From Cytidiella melzeri (lineage: Eukaryota; Basidiomycota; Agaricomycetes; Polyporales; Irpicaceae), in NCBI GenBank assembly GCA_022592445.1, contig JABYQR010000233.1, positions 1 to 64,000 of the forward strand: a stretch of DNA of 64,000 bases. Reading direction: 5' to 3'. Made by a program: the position numbers and the translations under genes. The notes beneath the pieces are model-generated. The model worked only from the letters and a program-made list of their open reading frames with translations, was not told where the DNA came from and did not search any database. Of the stretch, positions 34,280 to 44,974 are shown piece after piece (positions within the stretch are counted from its first letter, which is position 1; the number at the start of each line of letters is the position of its first letter).

Positions 34280-36365
34280 ATGCGTGGTCTCAAACGCCTC
34301 AGCTGCTCATCCCCTGTAGTTTCACACAAGGGCCGTGGCAGCCAGCAAAATGTCGACAACTTGAACCTGATGTCTTCTGTAATTGATGTAGTCGACAAGC
34401 TGGCTTTCATCGTTCAGGTGAGTCATGTGCTCAGTATTAATATTCTTCGAAATATTCAGCGGCTGGTATAGATTGCTGGCAATCCTCAGAATCAAGATGC
34501 GGCAAAGAAGTTATTGAGGCGGATTGGGAGCATGTTCGACCCTGCGCTCATGAATCATCGCCAAGATTCGCAGTTGTTGCAGCGCCATCGTGATCTGGCG
34601 GAGTGCGTTCGAGTTAATACAGTTCGACCTGGTTTATCCCGCTAACTACTGGCTCATTTAGAGAACTTGACACAATCAGCGATAACCTTTGCATTGTACG
34701 CGGCAGTCAGAACCAGAAAATGTTCACAGATCACACCGCGGCGTTGTATCTCACGAAAATCAAACTCGCGTTGGTCGATCACGAAGTAGTGCTTTCCATC
34801 CCTCTACTTTTGATGGCGTGCTCAACAACTTTCTTAGATCTGCATGTGTGAAATGTCATATGCTCGCAGCTTGCAAACTCTCGTAAGTTCTCCAGCACCT
34901 CGCATCATTCCACAAATTGATCAAATCAACGCCGTTTATAGCGATTTGGTATAGTTTTATCGATATTTCCATCTCTCATTGAATGTTCATCGTCCACGCA
35001 GCTGAAGAAAAAATGCTCGACAAGCTAAATCGCGCACCAGACGCTGGGTTCAAGTCAGACAACTCTCGTTCTTCTTGCCTCAAAGGCACACGAACGGATG
35101 TGCTCCATACTCTGCAGGCCTGGGCTACGGATCCGAACGGCAAGCAGATTTTCTGGCTAGATGGCCATGCAGGCAGCGGAAAAACCGCCATATCGCAAAG
35201 CTTTGCCGAGTGGCTTTCCTCCGAACGCGCACTGGGAGCGAGCTTTTTCTGCTCGAAAAGCCGGTCGCAGGAAAGGGGTGATCTACGAGCAATACTGCCC
35301 AGCATCGCGTACCAGATTGTGCACTCAACCAACATCGCCTCTCCCACATTCCGACAGTGTATATTGCGCACTCTCAAGATGGACCCGTATGTCTGCTGGG
35401 AGTCGCTAGCTGAACAACTCCAAACCCTTCTCGTCGATCCTGTCACTCAGTCGGGCATAACCACAATTGTCGTGATCGATGCTCTCGATGAATGCAAGGA
35501 CGAGGACTTTGAGGATAAGTACAGAGGCTCTCACCACTACGCCTTTCTATCCAGTCTAGCCCGGATTGTTGAGTACGTTCCTACCGTCAAATTCTTCATC
35601 GCCAGCCGTCCGGATACGTGCATCAAAGCCGGCTTCCGTCTTTCTAAACTCCAGTCCGCCACCGAAAGGCTCTCGTTGCACAACGTCGACTACATTTCCG
35701 TGTCGAACGATATTCGAGTTTTCCTCCAGGCGAAGCTCAAGGATGTTGTCAAGTATCCTCGTACGGCCTACAAGTTCCAGGATCCCCCAGAGTGGCCCTC
35801 GAACAACGACGTCGATGCGCTCGTCAAAAAAGCTGATGGGCTATTCGCGTTTGCGAACGCTGCGATCGGGTGCATCGGTGATATCATCCGCGACCCGAGG
35901 GAACGCATGCGCACGCTGCTTGCGGACGCCAACGGCTCTGAAAACGAAGCTACCGAGTCCGATGGCAAGCTCGACACGCTCTATCGTGAAATACTTGAGT
36001 ATGAGTTCGCTAGCATACACTCTCCCGAGTTTTTCTCTCGACTCCGTTCGATTCTCAGTCTTCTCGTCGCCGTTTACAGCCGTGGCCCCAACGCGGTTGA
36101 AGAGGTGTTTGAAACCAGCCATACCAACATCGCTCGGAGGTTAGGTCTTGATGTGGGCAATGTCATGCTCACGTTGGACTCGTTGCAGTCTGTGTTACTC
36201 GTGCCTGAGGAGCCTGAGGGAATCGTGAAGGTGCACCATTGGGCGTTTGTGGACTTTGTGGCTGACGAGAAGCGGTGTACGAACAAGAAATTCCATGTTA
36301 GTGCGGAGGAGGTGGCGAGGACTCGGAGACTTGTGAAGGCCCGTGGGGAGGCGTCAATGCAGTAA
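34280..36365 (+). CDS. NACHT-domain STAND NTPase (NWD-type), copy 2
   Basis: Model: 34280-34417, 34472-34602, 34662-34785, a 13-nt microexon 34870-34882 (least certain) and 35002-36365, giving 589 aa. Exons 1-3 match copy 1 in position and phase (exon 3 is 124 nt in both, with GTGCGT donors before it). The region around the fourth exon has diverged: a frame equivalent to that exon in copy 1 (FDGVLNNFLRS) is present but out of phase, so this gene may be slightly damaged. The core is intact: P-loop HAGSGKT (about 191-197), Walker B TIVVIDALDEC, sensor KFFIASRPD, tail SVLLVPEEPEGIVKVHHWAF and HVSAEEVARTRR. Paralogue of copy 1 in inverted orientation. Confidence 0.8.
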
Positions 36366-37100
36366 TTGAATGATGCGTGGGTGCTGCAGTTTGGCAGTGC
36401 CCGAGGAACATCCTGTTGACATTTTATCGGGAACACTAGTCATAGTTGCATAGCTCTATTTCAATTATGTATATTTGTGCTGATTAATGTTATAACCAGC
36501 CTTTGTCGTCGGAGCATTCCTTGGATCTTTACCCCCACTGAGATGGATAGTAGCACATACTACAGAATAACAAGCCACAGAAATACACGAGAGTTAAAGA
36601 GACATATACCGATAAGTACACTAAAGCCCATTCTGAGGAATTGCTCAAGTCATCAACGTCTGTTGCCTCGCGTACTCAAACGGCGCGGGTCTCACTCAGA
36701 CAAAAACTTGAACACCGAAATATCCCAGAGTCATCCGACTGCTGTTACCGGCCAGGGCTGACTTCTCCCTTAATCCGATCCTGTGGACAAAATGTACGCA
36801 CATGATTTAATGGCCTCGTTCATCTACAACTCAATCTTGACTCTCCCGAAATTTGCAAGGCACGTCGAGGCTCGTGGAGGAGCGTTTTACAGAGATTGCT
36901 CGCCGGATTCCTCAACAAAGCGCAATGTGGCGTATTGAGCACTGTCTCAGCCTTTCTCCAAAACGCGAGAGAACGTTTTCCGAATTCGCACTCTAGGACG
37001 AGTGTGACGACTAAAGCTTCCTGTGTGTCTCTGCAGCTGACTATTTGTCACGCATTCATTGCCACGGTTGCATCCTTGTGCGGCCAGAAACATACGAGCG
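36366..37100. other. intergenic, no gene seen
   Basis: 3' flank of NACHT copy 2. Only short frames with poor composition; no repeat partner was noticed in the window. Confidence 0.45.
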
Positions 37101-37530
37101 ATGTTGGCAGCCTTGTCAATGACAATCGGTTTGCGCTGATGTTGAAAGGGGTAATGCGCAAAGGGGAAAATGAACCCGTCGCCGAGCCCAGGGATGGACT
37201 CCTGTGCCAGTGGTTCGATTCCAGATGACTACATTGTCACGAACGTTGCAAGAAATGACATGCAAATCGTCTAGAAGACAAAACACGTGGCATATGAAGC
37301 TTAATCTCGAGCATCCGCAAGACTGGAAGACGAGAAAAATTGTGCCACTGGCACGATCCTTCGCGTCTGCCAGTCCACGCAGTGCTGCTTGAGTGCTGGT
37401 GGTTCCTATGCGAGTCAGCGCTCTCGTTACCTGTCTCCCAGATATTGGTGGTGTGGTCGTCGGAGCCAGAAGCAAGGAGTCGGCCACCCGCCGACAATGC
37501 AATCTCGTTGACCGACTTGTTGTGTCATCT
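37100..37530 (-). pseudogene. WD40-repeat gene remnant
   Basis: Two WD40-like blades are readable on the minus strand in different frames: IALSAGGRLLASGSDDHTTN followed by IWE (about 37410-37500), and VISCNVRDNVVIWNRTTGTG (about 37200-37270). The typical GH, SGSDD and IW landmarks are present. They are flanked by stops, and no start or further blades are found. NACHT-WD40 fusions are common in fungi, so this may be the broken tail of such a gene, but its strand is opposite to NACHT copy 2. Confidence 0.6.
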
Positions 37531-37759
37531 GAGGGCCGTAGCCAATAACAGCACGCAGCTATATTCTGAACGAAAACGGTCCTCTTCTTCGGATGTTAGC
37601 ACGGTGTATGCCGAGAATAAACATCGATGCAGAGGGTATATACAGCATGTATCAATGAAGCAGAACTTGGACGTCAATCTAAGGAAGTCGTCAGTCAAAA
37701 CAAACTGCGATATAGAACCAACTCAGACTCACCATAATTACCGGGCTAGTCCAATTGCT

Positions 37760-39805
37760 TTAACCATACCCGAATACAACGCCTAGCACGTCCCGCCAGC
37801 GCGCTCTCCTAACTTTCACTACCGTCCTGCCTCTCGTCCCGGCTCCAGCGCCATGCCGTGTGCCCTCTGCGTGTACGATAGTATTTGAATGTGCCTCAGC
37901 GAGCCACTCAACCCACCGCGCATCCATTGCGCTCAAGGGCCCCAGATCCAACGAGGCAAGATCTTTCGGAGCAAGCACTACGGTTCTCACTTCTTGCGAA
38001 CGAGCCGAGGGACTCGACTCCTCGATGAGCAAGCTCAGTCTCTTGAGCAACCGCAGGTGGTAAGCAGCAAAAGCTCTTGAGATCGTGGCCGCGGCAAAAC
38101 GGTTGCTCTCCTCGTCCTCGCCGGCGTCAGCGCCAGCCAATGACGACACCTCAGTTTGCTCCTCTATGACTCCCCCCTTCCCAGTCCACGTCGTCCACGC
38201 CGCGGCCGACCCGCCGCTCACTCGCCTGAACGCTCTCTCAATTCTGGTGGAAGACTGTGACGGTCCGGGTATGGTGTCTCCAGATAGTGAGCGCCTGCGA
38301 ATGCTGTCGACAGACATCCACTTGCTTCTCTCGTACGTCGGGGATGTGGCGAGACTCTCGTTACCTTCTAGACGTATTCGGCCTTCGTCTTGCGAAGAGG
38401 AATACCATAATCCTGCGCACAGGATACATGCGTCTTCGTAAATTTTGCCGACGTCCAGCCACGTTTGCGAAGCCAGAAATGATGATGGACCAGGTGGTGG
38501 TCTAATCTCGGCCGAAGTGGATGGGGATTGTGTACGTGTATGCATATAGGCACGCCCGCCAATAGCGGAAGATGGCGAAGATGGCGATGTAGATGTAGCA
38601 GTCACGGGGGCAAGCCGGGTGAGGTCTGTCCACTGTCGGTACATTCGTTCAGCGTGCGGACCAACAAGACTACTCGACTACTCACGAATTTAACGTCACT
38701 CCACGCGAACCTGGCGAATTCCTTCTTCCCACTCTTCAACTCCGCGTGTGATCCACTATCGAGGCTCCCTTTCGGTACATACATCCTGGGTCTGCCCTCG
38801 CCAACGGGAGCACGCAAAGGTGTGGATGTCAACAACGAAAAATCGCAGGACGTTACGTCAACCAGGAGATCCCAGCATCGAGTCTTGTCCACAAACACAG
38901 AGTCAGTCGTGCAGGCGATCCATCCGTTTCCACTCGCAGGGCGCTGCAATTGATCGATATCGTGCAGGGTCACCATGCCCATAACCTTTGGCCTCTCGAG
39001 CTCCGGACCAGCAGAGGCTCTCGAGTTACTGTTGTTGTCGACTGTAGAGCACAAGTCGCCAATTGCCCAACACATCATGCACGCGCCTTCCACGGGTGGC
39101 TTCGCTAGTATCAGCACGCGACGGCGAGCGAGAAGGAATCGAGAGATGGTGAGCAAAGATGGACCAAGGGACGATGCTGATAGTATCCGTGGGAGAAGTA
39201 GAGTTGGGAGAGGAAGAGTCAAATCAGCATCCTGACTGGCAGAGGCAGACATTGAAGACCGGTGCTCTTCAAACCATGCCCGTGCAGGGTCCCAGTCTTG
39301 GTCGGTCGGCTCCAAAACGTCGCGATCTTCTAGTGAGGAGTAGATCGTCTGTACCAGGGACTTTAGCGAAGGAACGTGTAACCACGGCTGAGTCGTCTGA
39401 GGAGGGATGGGACCGGCGAGGAGTACACCGAGTGAGGATAGCCGAAATCCACGATGTCCGTGTTCCTCTGTCCGTCTGCGGCGGAAGATGCACAAACCGG
39501 GTTGGTCGTTATGAGAGAAGTACCTGAATGCGTACGAAGTAAGAGAGTGTTCTGGTGTATCAACAGAGAGGGAGAGTGTGCTTACACAACATCTTCTCCT
39601 ATCGTGTGCAGCCCACTTGGAAGACAGCAGAACTCGATATTCGTGAGGTTGATGTCCTCAGCTGCCTTGAGCGACCAGTCGATGACATTGCCTCGAGTTG
39701 GATGGAATGAGCAATGGAATATGGCGACTTCAAAGACAAGATGTTCATATATGCGCAGTTGCGACTAATTTTAAACGTACCTGCGTCCTGTGGACTGTCT
39801 GCCAT
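37760..39805 (-). CDS. LCHN-family protein (DUF2347/DUF4484, DENN-like)
   Basis: Four-exon model: 39781-39805, 39586-39727, 38686-39523 and 37760-38632, giving 625 aa. The N-terminal strands read FHCSFHPTRGNVIDWSL, then INLTNIEFCCLPSGLHTIGE and FRRRRTEEHGHRGFRLSSLG, the hallmark start of LCHN/DENND11-like proteins. A central segment LLPRILSASSLGPSLLTISR, then RRRVLILAKPPVEGACMMCW, matches the DUF4484-type core. A long polar insert and a C-terminal helical part (WVEWLAEAH) follow. DENN-related proteins usually act on small GTPases in membrane traffic; that role is inferred. It is divergent from the DHH gene, about 570 bp away. Confidence 0.85.
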
Positions 39806-40379
39806 TGTGCAAAGGGTACGCGAACGATGTCGACCTCGAGTCTAAGCCGTAAGTGACCTATGTCCCTCTGTTCCAAGTTACGGGGGAACTAGAGCGTGTT
39901 ACGCAGAATAAAGATCAAACACGTAGTGTAAGTCGTAAAGGTTGTTGTCGTGACTGTCGTCGCCGTCGTCGTAGTGGCATTCGTCGTAGCTGCTGCTGTG
40001 CATCAGAGAATATCTGAAACTTTTGGGTCAGTTCTATGATCTAGGAGTCTCCGGGTTAGGGTTAGGGCTCACAGACAGCCGTTCTCTGACGACCTTTTCC
40101 TGTATGTACAGTACGTCCATCACACTCGCAGACTCATCTTATTACGTCGAGTACAGTACACTCACAGTGGCATTCATACAAGAAGGATGTGCATGTTCGA
40201 GAGTGCATATCCGGCGCCATGATCAGCACAGTGCTCGATATAGGAAGCCGCCTCGAACTCCACCGTCTCAACCAGCTAAACTGACAGGCAAGCCTTGTTC
40301 GTCTTCTCTTTGTGCAGTTTTCGACAAGGCTTGTTTACACACCTAATTGCGTCCTAAGCCAGAAACAGTGCATCTGAGC
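39806..40379. other. bidirectional intergenic region (LCHN / DHH genes)
   Basis: 574 bp between divergent start codons. It contains a GTC/GTT-rich triplet stretch (about 39935-39998) and two TTAGGG units (40053-40067). No gene. A CT-rich initiator is not obvious. Confidence 0.5.
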
Positions 40380-41968
40380 ATGTCCCAGGAATCCTTCGAT
40401 ACTCTCTCAGACTGGCCAGCCAGCATAACGGCGCTGGAGGAAGCTCGTTCGTTCGTAAAAGAGTGGTGCGCCAGTTTTATCCCCCTCTGCCTGACATCAG
40501 CGTAACTGCTGTTACTTCTAGCGCAGGCTCTTCCGTACGCACACTGCTACTACCAGACAAGGATGCAGACGGCCTGTGTGCTGCCCTCATCATATTTCGG
40601 ACGCTTACCGCACTAGGGCTCTCAGGCGACCTTATCGCCGTGCATTTTGTCGCGAAAGGATCTAACGTCCACGAAAAGAGTGAAAGAGAACGGATGGAAG
40701 CATTCAATGCCGGTTATGTCATCGCTGTTGACCAAGGAAGTCGTCCCGGAGGGCCGCTTGTGCGCGGGAAGGATGTAAAGACTCTAATCGTCGACCATCA
40801 TTGGACGCAACAGGACGACGACTATCCAGAAGGTGCCCTCGTGCTTTCCGCGGCACGTCACCCTCCCGTGGCGACCTCTAGCACACTTTCATACATCCTA
40901 TGCCGTCCTTTAATTGGTATCAATCGCATAGAAGCCATCGACTATCTTTGTGCAATAGGGACGTATGGTGACTTAGGAACCTCCTTCAACTTCAAGCCTT
41001 CGCCTCCATGGCCTCTAGAAGAGATGCAAGCTTGCATTCGTCGCTGTACCAAAAAGGCCCTCAGCGATGCCGTTGGCCTGCTGAATGCCCGTGAGCCGGA
41101 TGAATTACATGTTCTGTTGCTGACTTGACTTACATGGTTCACACAACCAGCTCGCCGCACAGCCACGTACGACGTCGAGTCGGCGTGGGCTGCCGTTCTC
41201 AAGACGCACAACTCACCACGCTCCATCCTGTCGTTTACCCGCCTCCGCTCCGCCCGCGAAGAAGTAAATACGGAGATCTCTAGAGTCGCGCGGAACAGAC
41301 CGTGGTTCTCTGGAGACGGCAGAGTCGCAATGGTCCGCGTGACCAGCGGAGCGCAGGTTCATCCGGTAATCGCTACACGATGGGCTGGTTCGCTCAAGTC
41401 GAGCAAGCTCGAGGTCGTCATGTGTGCCAATGATGGATATCTACCTGGGATGACGAACTTTTCGTGTCGAGTGGCAAGATGCGCCAAGGACCGGTTGTCA
41501 AAGGTAGCAGGATCGAGTGTCGATGAGCACGTTCAGGTAGTCGCGAAGAGGAAACACAATCAAGAAGAGAATGGTGCACCGCAAGAGATCAATATTATTG
41601 CAATCCTCAACGAATACGCTAACAAGAAGAGTGGCTTACGTGAATCTATGGGAGACAACTTTGCGCGGGGGCACAAGGAGGTATGTAGTTGTGGTTTTTC
41701 GCATTGTACCTGGTTATAACCGTCGGCATTCCACACAGGCTAGCGGCGGCATCGTGCGTACGGAAGATTTCGAATCGCTGTGGGAAGTAATGCAGACATC
41801 GAAACCTACCAACGATGGAGGTGAGAGAATGTGACTACTTGGCGGACACCTGTATTCACTTCGCGTGTGCTCAAAGGGCAAAGCGATAGCTCAACGAAGA
41901 GACGAAGGAAGACAGCGGATCATCCAGCTCAGAAGAATACGCTGAGTAGCTGGCTGAAGCAGAGTTGA
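40380..41968 (+). CDS. DHH-family phosphoesterase-like protein
   Basis: Five-exon model: 40380-40465, 40522-41090, 41151-41680, 41739-41820 and 41877-41968, giving 452 aa. The DHH motifs are clear: LLPDKDADGLCAALIIF (residues about 38-54, first aspartates), VIAVDQGS (about 95-101) and LIVDHH (117-122), the DHH triad that binds metal in RecJ, DHH nucleases and pyrophosphatases. HEKSERERMEAFNAGY lies between. The C-terminal half contains a DHHA1-like region (SSKLEVVMCANDGY) and, after a last intron, a basic tail KRRRK and TLSSWLKQS. If the last intron is retained, the protein instead ends at TGA 41834. Substrate unknown. Confidence 0.82.
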
Positions 41969-42698
41969 AGCATTTTCCATACAGTGCGCCTGTGTCTGTC
42001 GAGTCATCTAGTTTGTCTTTCGTTCATACTTTGACATTGAGTTCACATGTATGAATGGAAAGATCACCATGATCCGGTCAGGGATATAGCTGATACTGGC
42101 CCCACGATACTATCTAGCACCAGCTCTTGAAATGCTGCGCAGCTTCGAACGTGGGTTGGAAGTCGGGTAACATTTAAGGCTTGAATCGCAATTCTAAATA
42201 CAGTCCAACACTACGTCGTGAGTTTGTTTCTCATACACCCCTCGGCATGATGGTTGGTGAACTACAAATTTTAGCATCGTACAATGGCTGAGAAATGAGA
42301 TCGCCCGGCAATGGACCGGTAGCTTTTCTCATGGCAGAGCTCTCACATTGGGGTTCACAGAAAGCGGTCACAATGCTCACAAGAATGAGCCGTGGGTGTT
42401 GCGTGTACTACCTTGACACAGCCAAGGCTTTGGCATGTACGGCACGGCGTACTGGAGATCCCACTGCAGTGGGTAAAAGTCAACAAAAAGGACTCGTCAG
42501 ATGCAGTGGTCCCTGAACGTTACACACGTCGCCGCTCAGCATGTATCGATTTCAGTGTACGAACACACGTTATGTGGCCGTCCTTCACCAAAGCCAGCCA
42601 ACGGAACGCCGCAGCACTCACGCCGAAAGAATGCTTAAAAGGTCGCAACCTGGACCATCTTTTCCGCAACTGCGCCCCCAAAACGCAGATTCCCGCAA
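41969..42698. other. intergenic upstream of glyoxal oxidase
   Basis: 730 bp. Plus-strand frames at 42295-42862 are open but run across the glyoxal oxidase start in other frames and lack support. No clear TATA. Confidence 0.45.
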
Positions 42699-44651
42699 AT
42701 GTGGTCACAACTCCCTCTCCTGCTGACACTGGCTACGGCCTCCACGCTTGCTGCTCCCTCCGCTCCACAATGGCGATTCGACCTGAAGCAAACTACTTCT
42801 GGTATCGTCGCGCTGGAGGCAATCGTGGTTTCACCGTCCCTTGTTCTCATGTTCGATCGTGAGTCTTTTATGCTATGCTTAACTGCAGCTAGAATCGATA
42901 ACTTCTTGCTATACAGGTGCGAGTGACGACCCTCTCCAGATCAATAATCACTCTGCTTGGGGAGCTCTCTGGGATCTTGAGACTAGCTCCGTCCGGGCAC
43001 TTGACGTCCTCACCAACTCTTTTTGCGCCAGTGGAGCGTTGATTAGCAATGGAACCATGGTTGGTCATTTTTACATCCGGCTTGTAGTCTCCTCTAAAAA
43101 TGTCCGAGAATAGGTTAGTATTGGTGGCGACCAGCGTGGTTTCGTTGGTAATCCAGCAATCCAACCCGGAAACAACGCCATCCGCATCTTCGAACCTTGT
43201 ACATCGGCTTCTGGAGCTGGGTGCACGCTCTTCGAGGATCCAGCTACTTTGCACCTGGCAGCCAACCGTTGGTACCCGTCTTCCGTACGTATCTTCGATG
43301 GTAGCCTCATGATTATTGGAGGTAAATTGTTACCTTGAGATGACTGTCGTTTGATAGTTGACAAGGCATTACAGGTACACATGTTTCTGCCAATTTCTAC
43401 AACATCGACCCAGAAAACTCGTTTGAATTCTTCCCGCCCAAGGACGGCGGTGCTGTCAGACCCTCCGCGTTTCTTGAAAGGAGTCTCCCGGCGAACTTAT
43501 TCCCAAGGTATGCTGCGCCGCGCACCAATTCCAATTGACTGTCTTGTTGACCGCTGTATGTAGAGCATTCGCGTTGCCAGATGGGCGAGTATTCATAGTG
43601 GCCAACAACCAATCCATCATCTACGATATCGAGAAGAACACCGAGACTATTCTTCCCGATATTCCCAACAACGTCCGCGTGACAAACCCAATTGATGGAT
43701 CTGCCATCCTCCTTCCACTCTCTCCGCCAGACTTCACGCCTGAAGTTCTCGTATGCGGCGGTGTCGCTGTTGATCCCGCAACTCCTCCCGCCGAACTGTC
43801 TTCCCAAATGCCGGCTACATCGCAGTGCAGTCGCATCACTCTCACAGAAGCTGGTATCGCTAAAGGATGGGAAGTTGAACACATGCTTGAGGGGCGTACA
43901 ATGCCTGAACTTGTGCACCTTCCTAATGGTCAAGTGCTGATCATCAACGGAGGAGGTTCTGGGTTTGCTGCAATAGCCCAGGTCAAGGACCCCGTCGGCA
44001 ACTCTAACGCAGACCATCCGGTCTTCACGCCGTCGCTCTATACACCCTCTCTTCCCCTAGGTAGCCGTATCAGCAATGCGGGCATGCCAACGACGAATAT
44101 CGCGAGGATGTACCACTCGAGCGTGACCCTCACGCCTCAAGGCAATTTCCTCATCGCAGGCAGCAACCCAAATCCTAACACTACCCTTCCTGGACCCGGT
44201 GTGAAGTTCCCGAGCGAGTTCAGAGTTGAGACTCTTGATCCGCCTTTCATGTTTGTGGAACGACCCACCATCGGCAATCTGCCGGCTAAAATACCGTTTG
44301 GCAAGTCTATGACGGTGCCTATCACTATCCCGAGCAACCTCAAGGCTACGAACATTCAAGGTGGGCTGGTTGAATTCGATTCCTTGCTACAGGTCAGCTG
44401 ACGCACACAAACCTTTAGTCTCGTTGATGGATCTTGGGTTCTCTTCCCATGCATTCCACTCCAGCGCTCGCCTTGTGTTCATGGAGGCAACTGTCTCGAG
44501 TGACCGCAAATCCCTCACGTTCAAGATGCCCCCTAGTGGGCGTGTGTTCCCACCTGGTCCGGCGACAGTGTTCTTGACTGTGGACGACGTTACGAGTCCA
44601 GGTGTGCAGATCATTGCAGGCAGTGGTAACTCGCCGCCTACCTTAGAGTAG
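42699..44651 (+). CDS. glyoxal oxidase-like copper radical oxidase (AA5)
   Basis: Six-exon model: 42699-42858, 42917-43059, 43114-43321, 43375-43507, 43564-44360 and 44419-44651, giving 557 aa. A signal peptide ([20 protein letters not shown]) predicts secretion. Kelch-type beta-propeller strands include ISNGTMVSIGG and [10 protein letters not shown]. The expected Cys-Tyr cofactor pair is Cys90 (NSFCASGAL) and Tyr155 (NRWYPSSV). Copper ligands would be Tyr398 and His399 (RMYHSSV) and His491 (FSSHAF) in the C-terminal DUF1929-like domain. The family oxidises aldehydes to acids with release of H2O2, feeding lignin-degrading peroxidases in wood and litter fungi. All active-site positions are present, so it should be functional. 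Confidence 0.92.
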
Positions 44652-44974
44652 TAGTATTCTTGAAGCGAATGGAGCAACTACGAGTATATGTATCTTGCTT
44701 GAGATGTACGACAGTAGACTGTTGCGAAATTGAATGCATGGCATCGTGAATAACTGTGGATTTACTACACTTGCCTATCTAGGCCGATGGGTGCATATCT
44801 CAAGTCTACATGAGGCACGCCACCGTGACCAGACGCGTCGCTCGTACGCGTCCTCTTCCCCACACTGATCTCTGTTTCTCGACGTGCAACATAACCGGTG
44901 ATTGTGACGACTTATACAACACAGCCAAACCAACAGAACCTGAGCAGCGACCTAAAGCGTAGAACCAAGCCAGA
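44652..44974. other. short intergenic region between glyoxal oxidase and UBP14
   Basis: 323 bp separating two plus-strand genes, holding both the 3' end of the oxidase transcript and the UBP14 promoter. Nothing specific recognised. Confidence 0.45.

Noticed and set aside
37100..37530. WD40 tail belonging to NACHT copy 2
   Set aside because: It is on the opposite strand and broken; it cannot be spliced to the NACHT gene without an inversion.
39935..39998. GTC/GTT triplet stretch as a microsatellite or coding repeat
   Set aside because: Imperfect, short and lies between divergent promoters; no frame support.
40053..40067. TTAGGGTTAGGG, telomere-like
   Set aside because: Only two units, in a gene-rich intergenic region with genes on both sides; chance or an interstitial trace, not a telomere. 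The AACCCTAACCC in LTR B is likewise internal.
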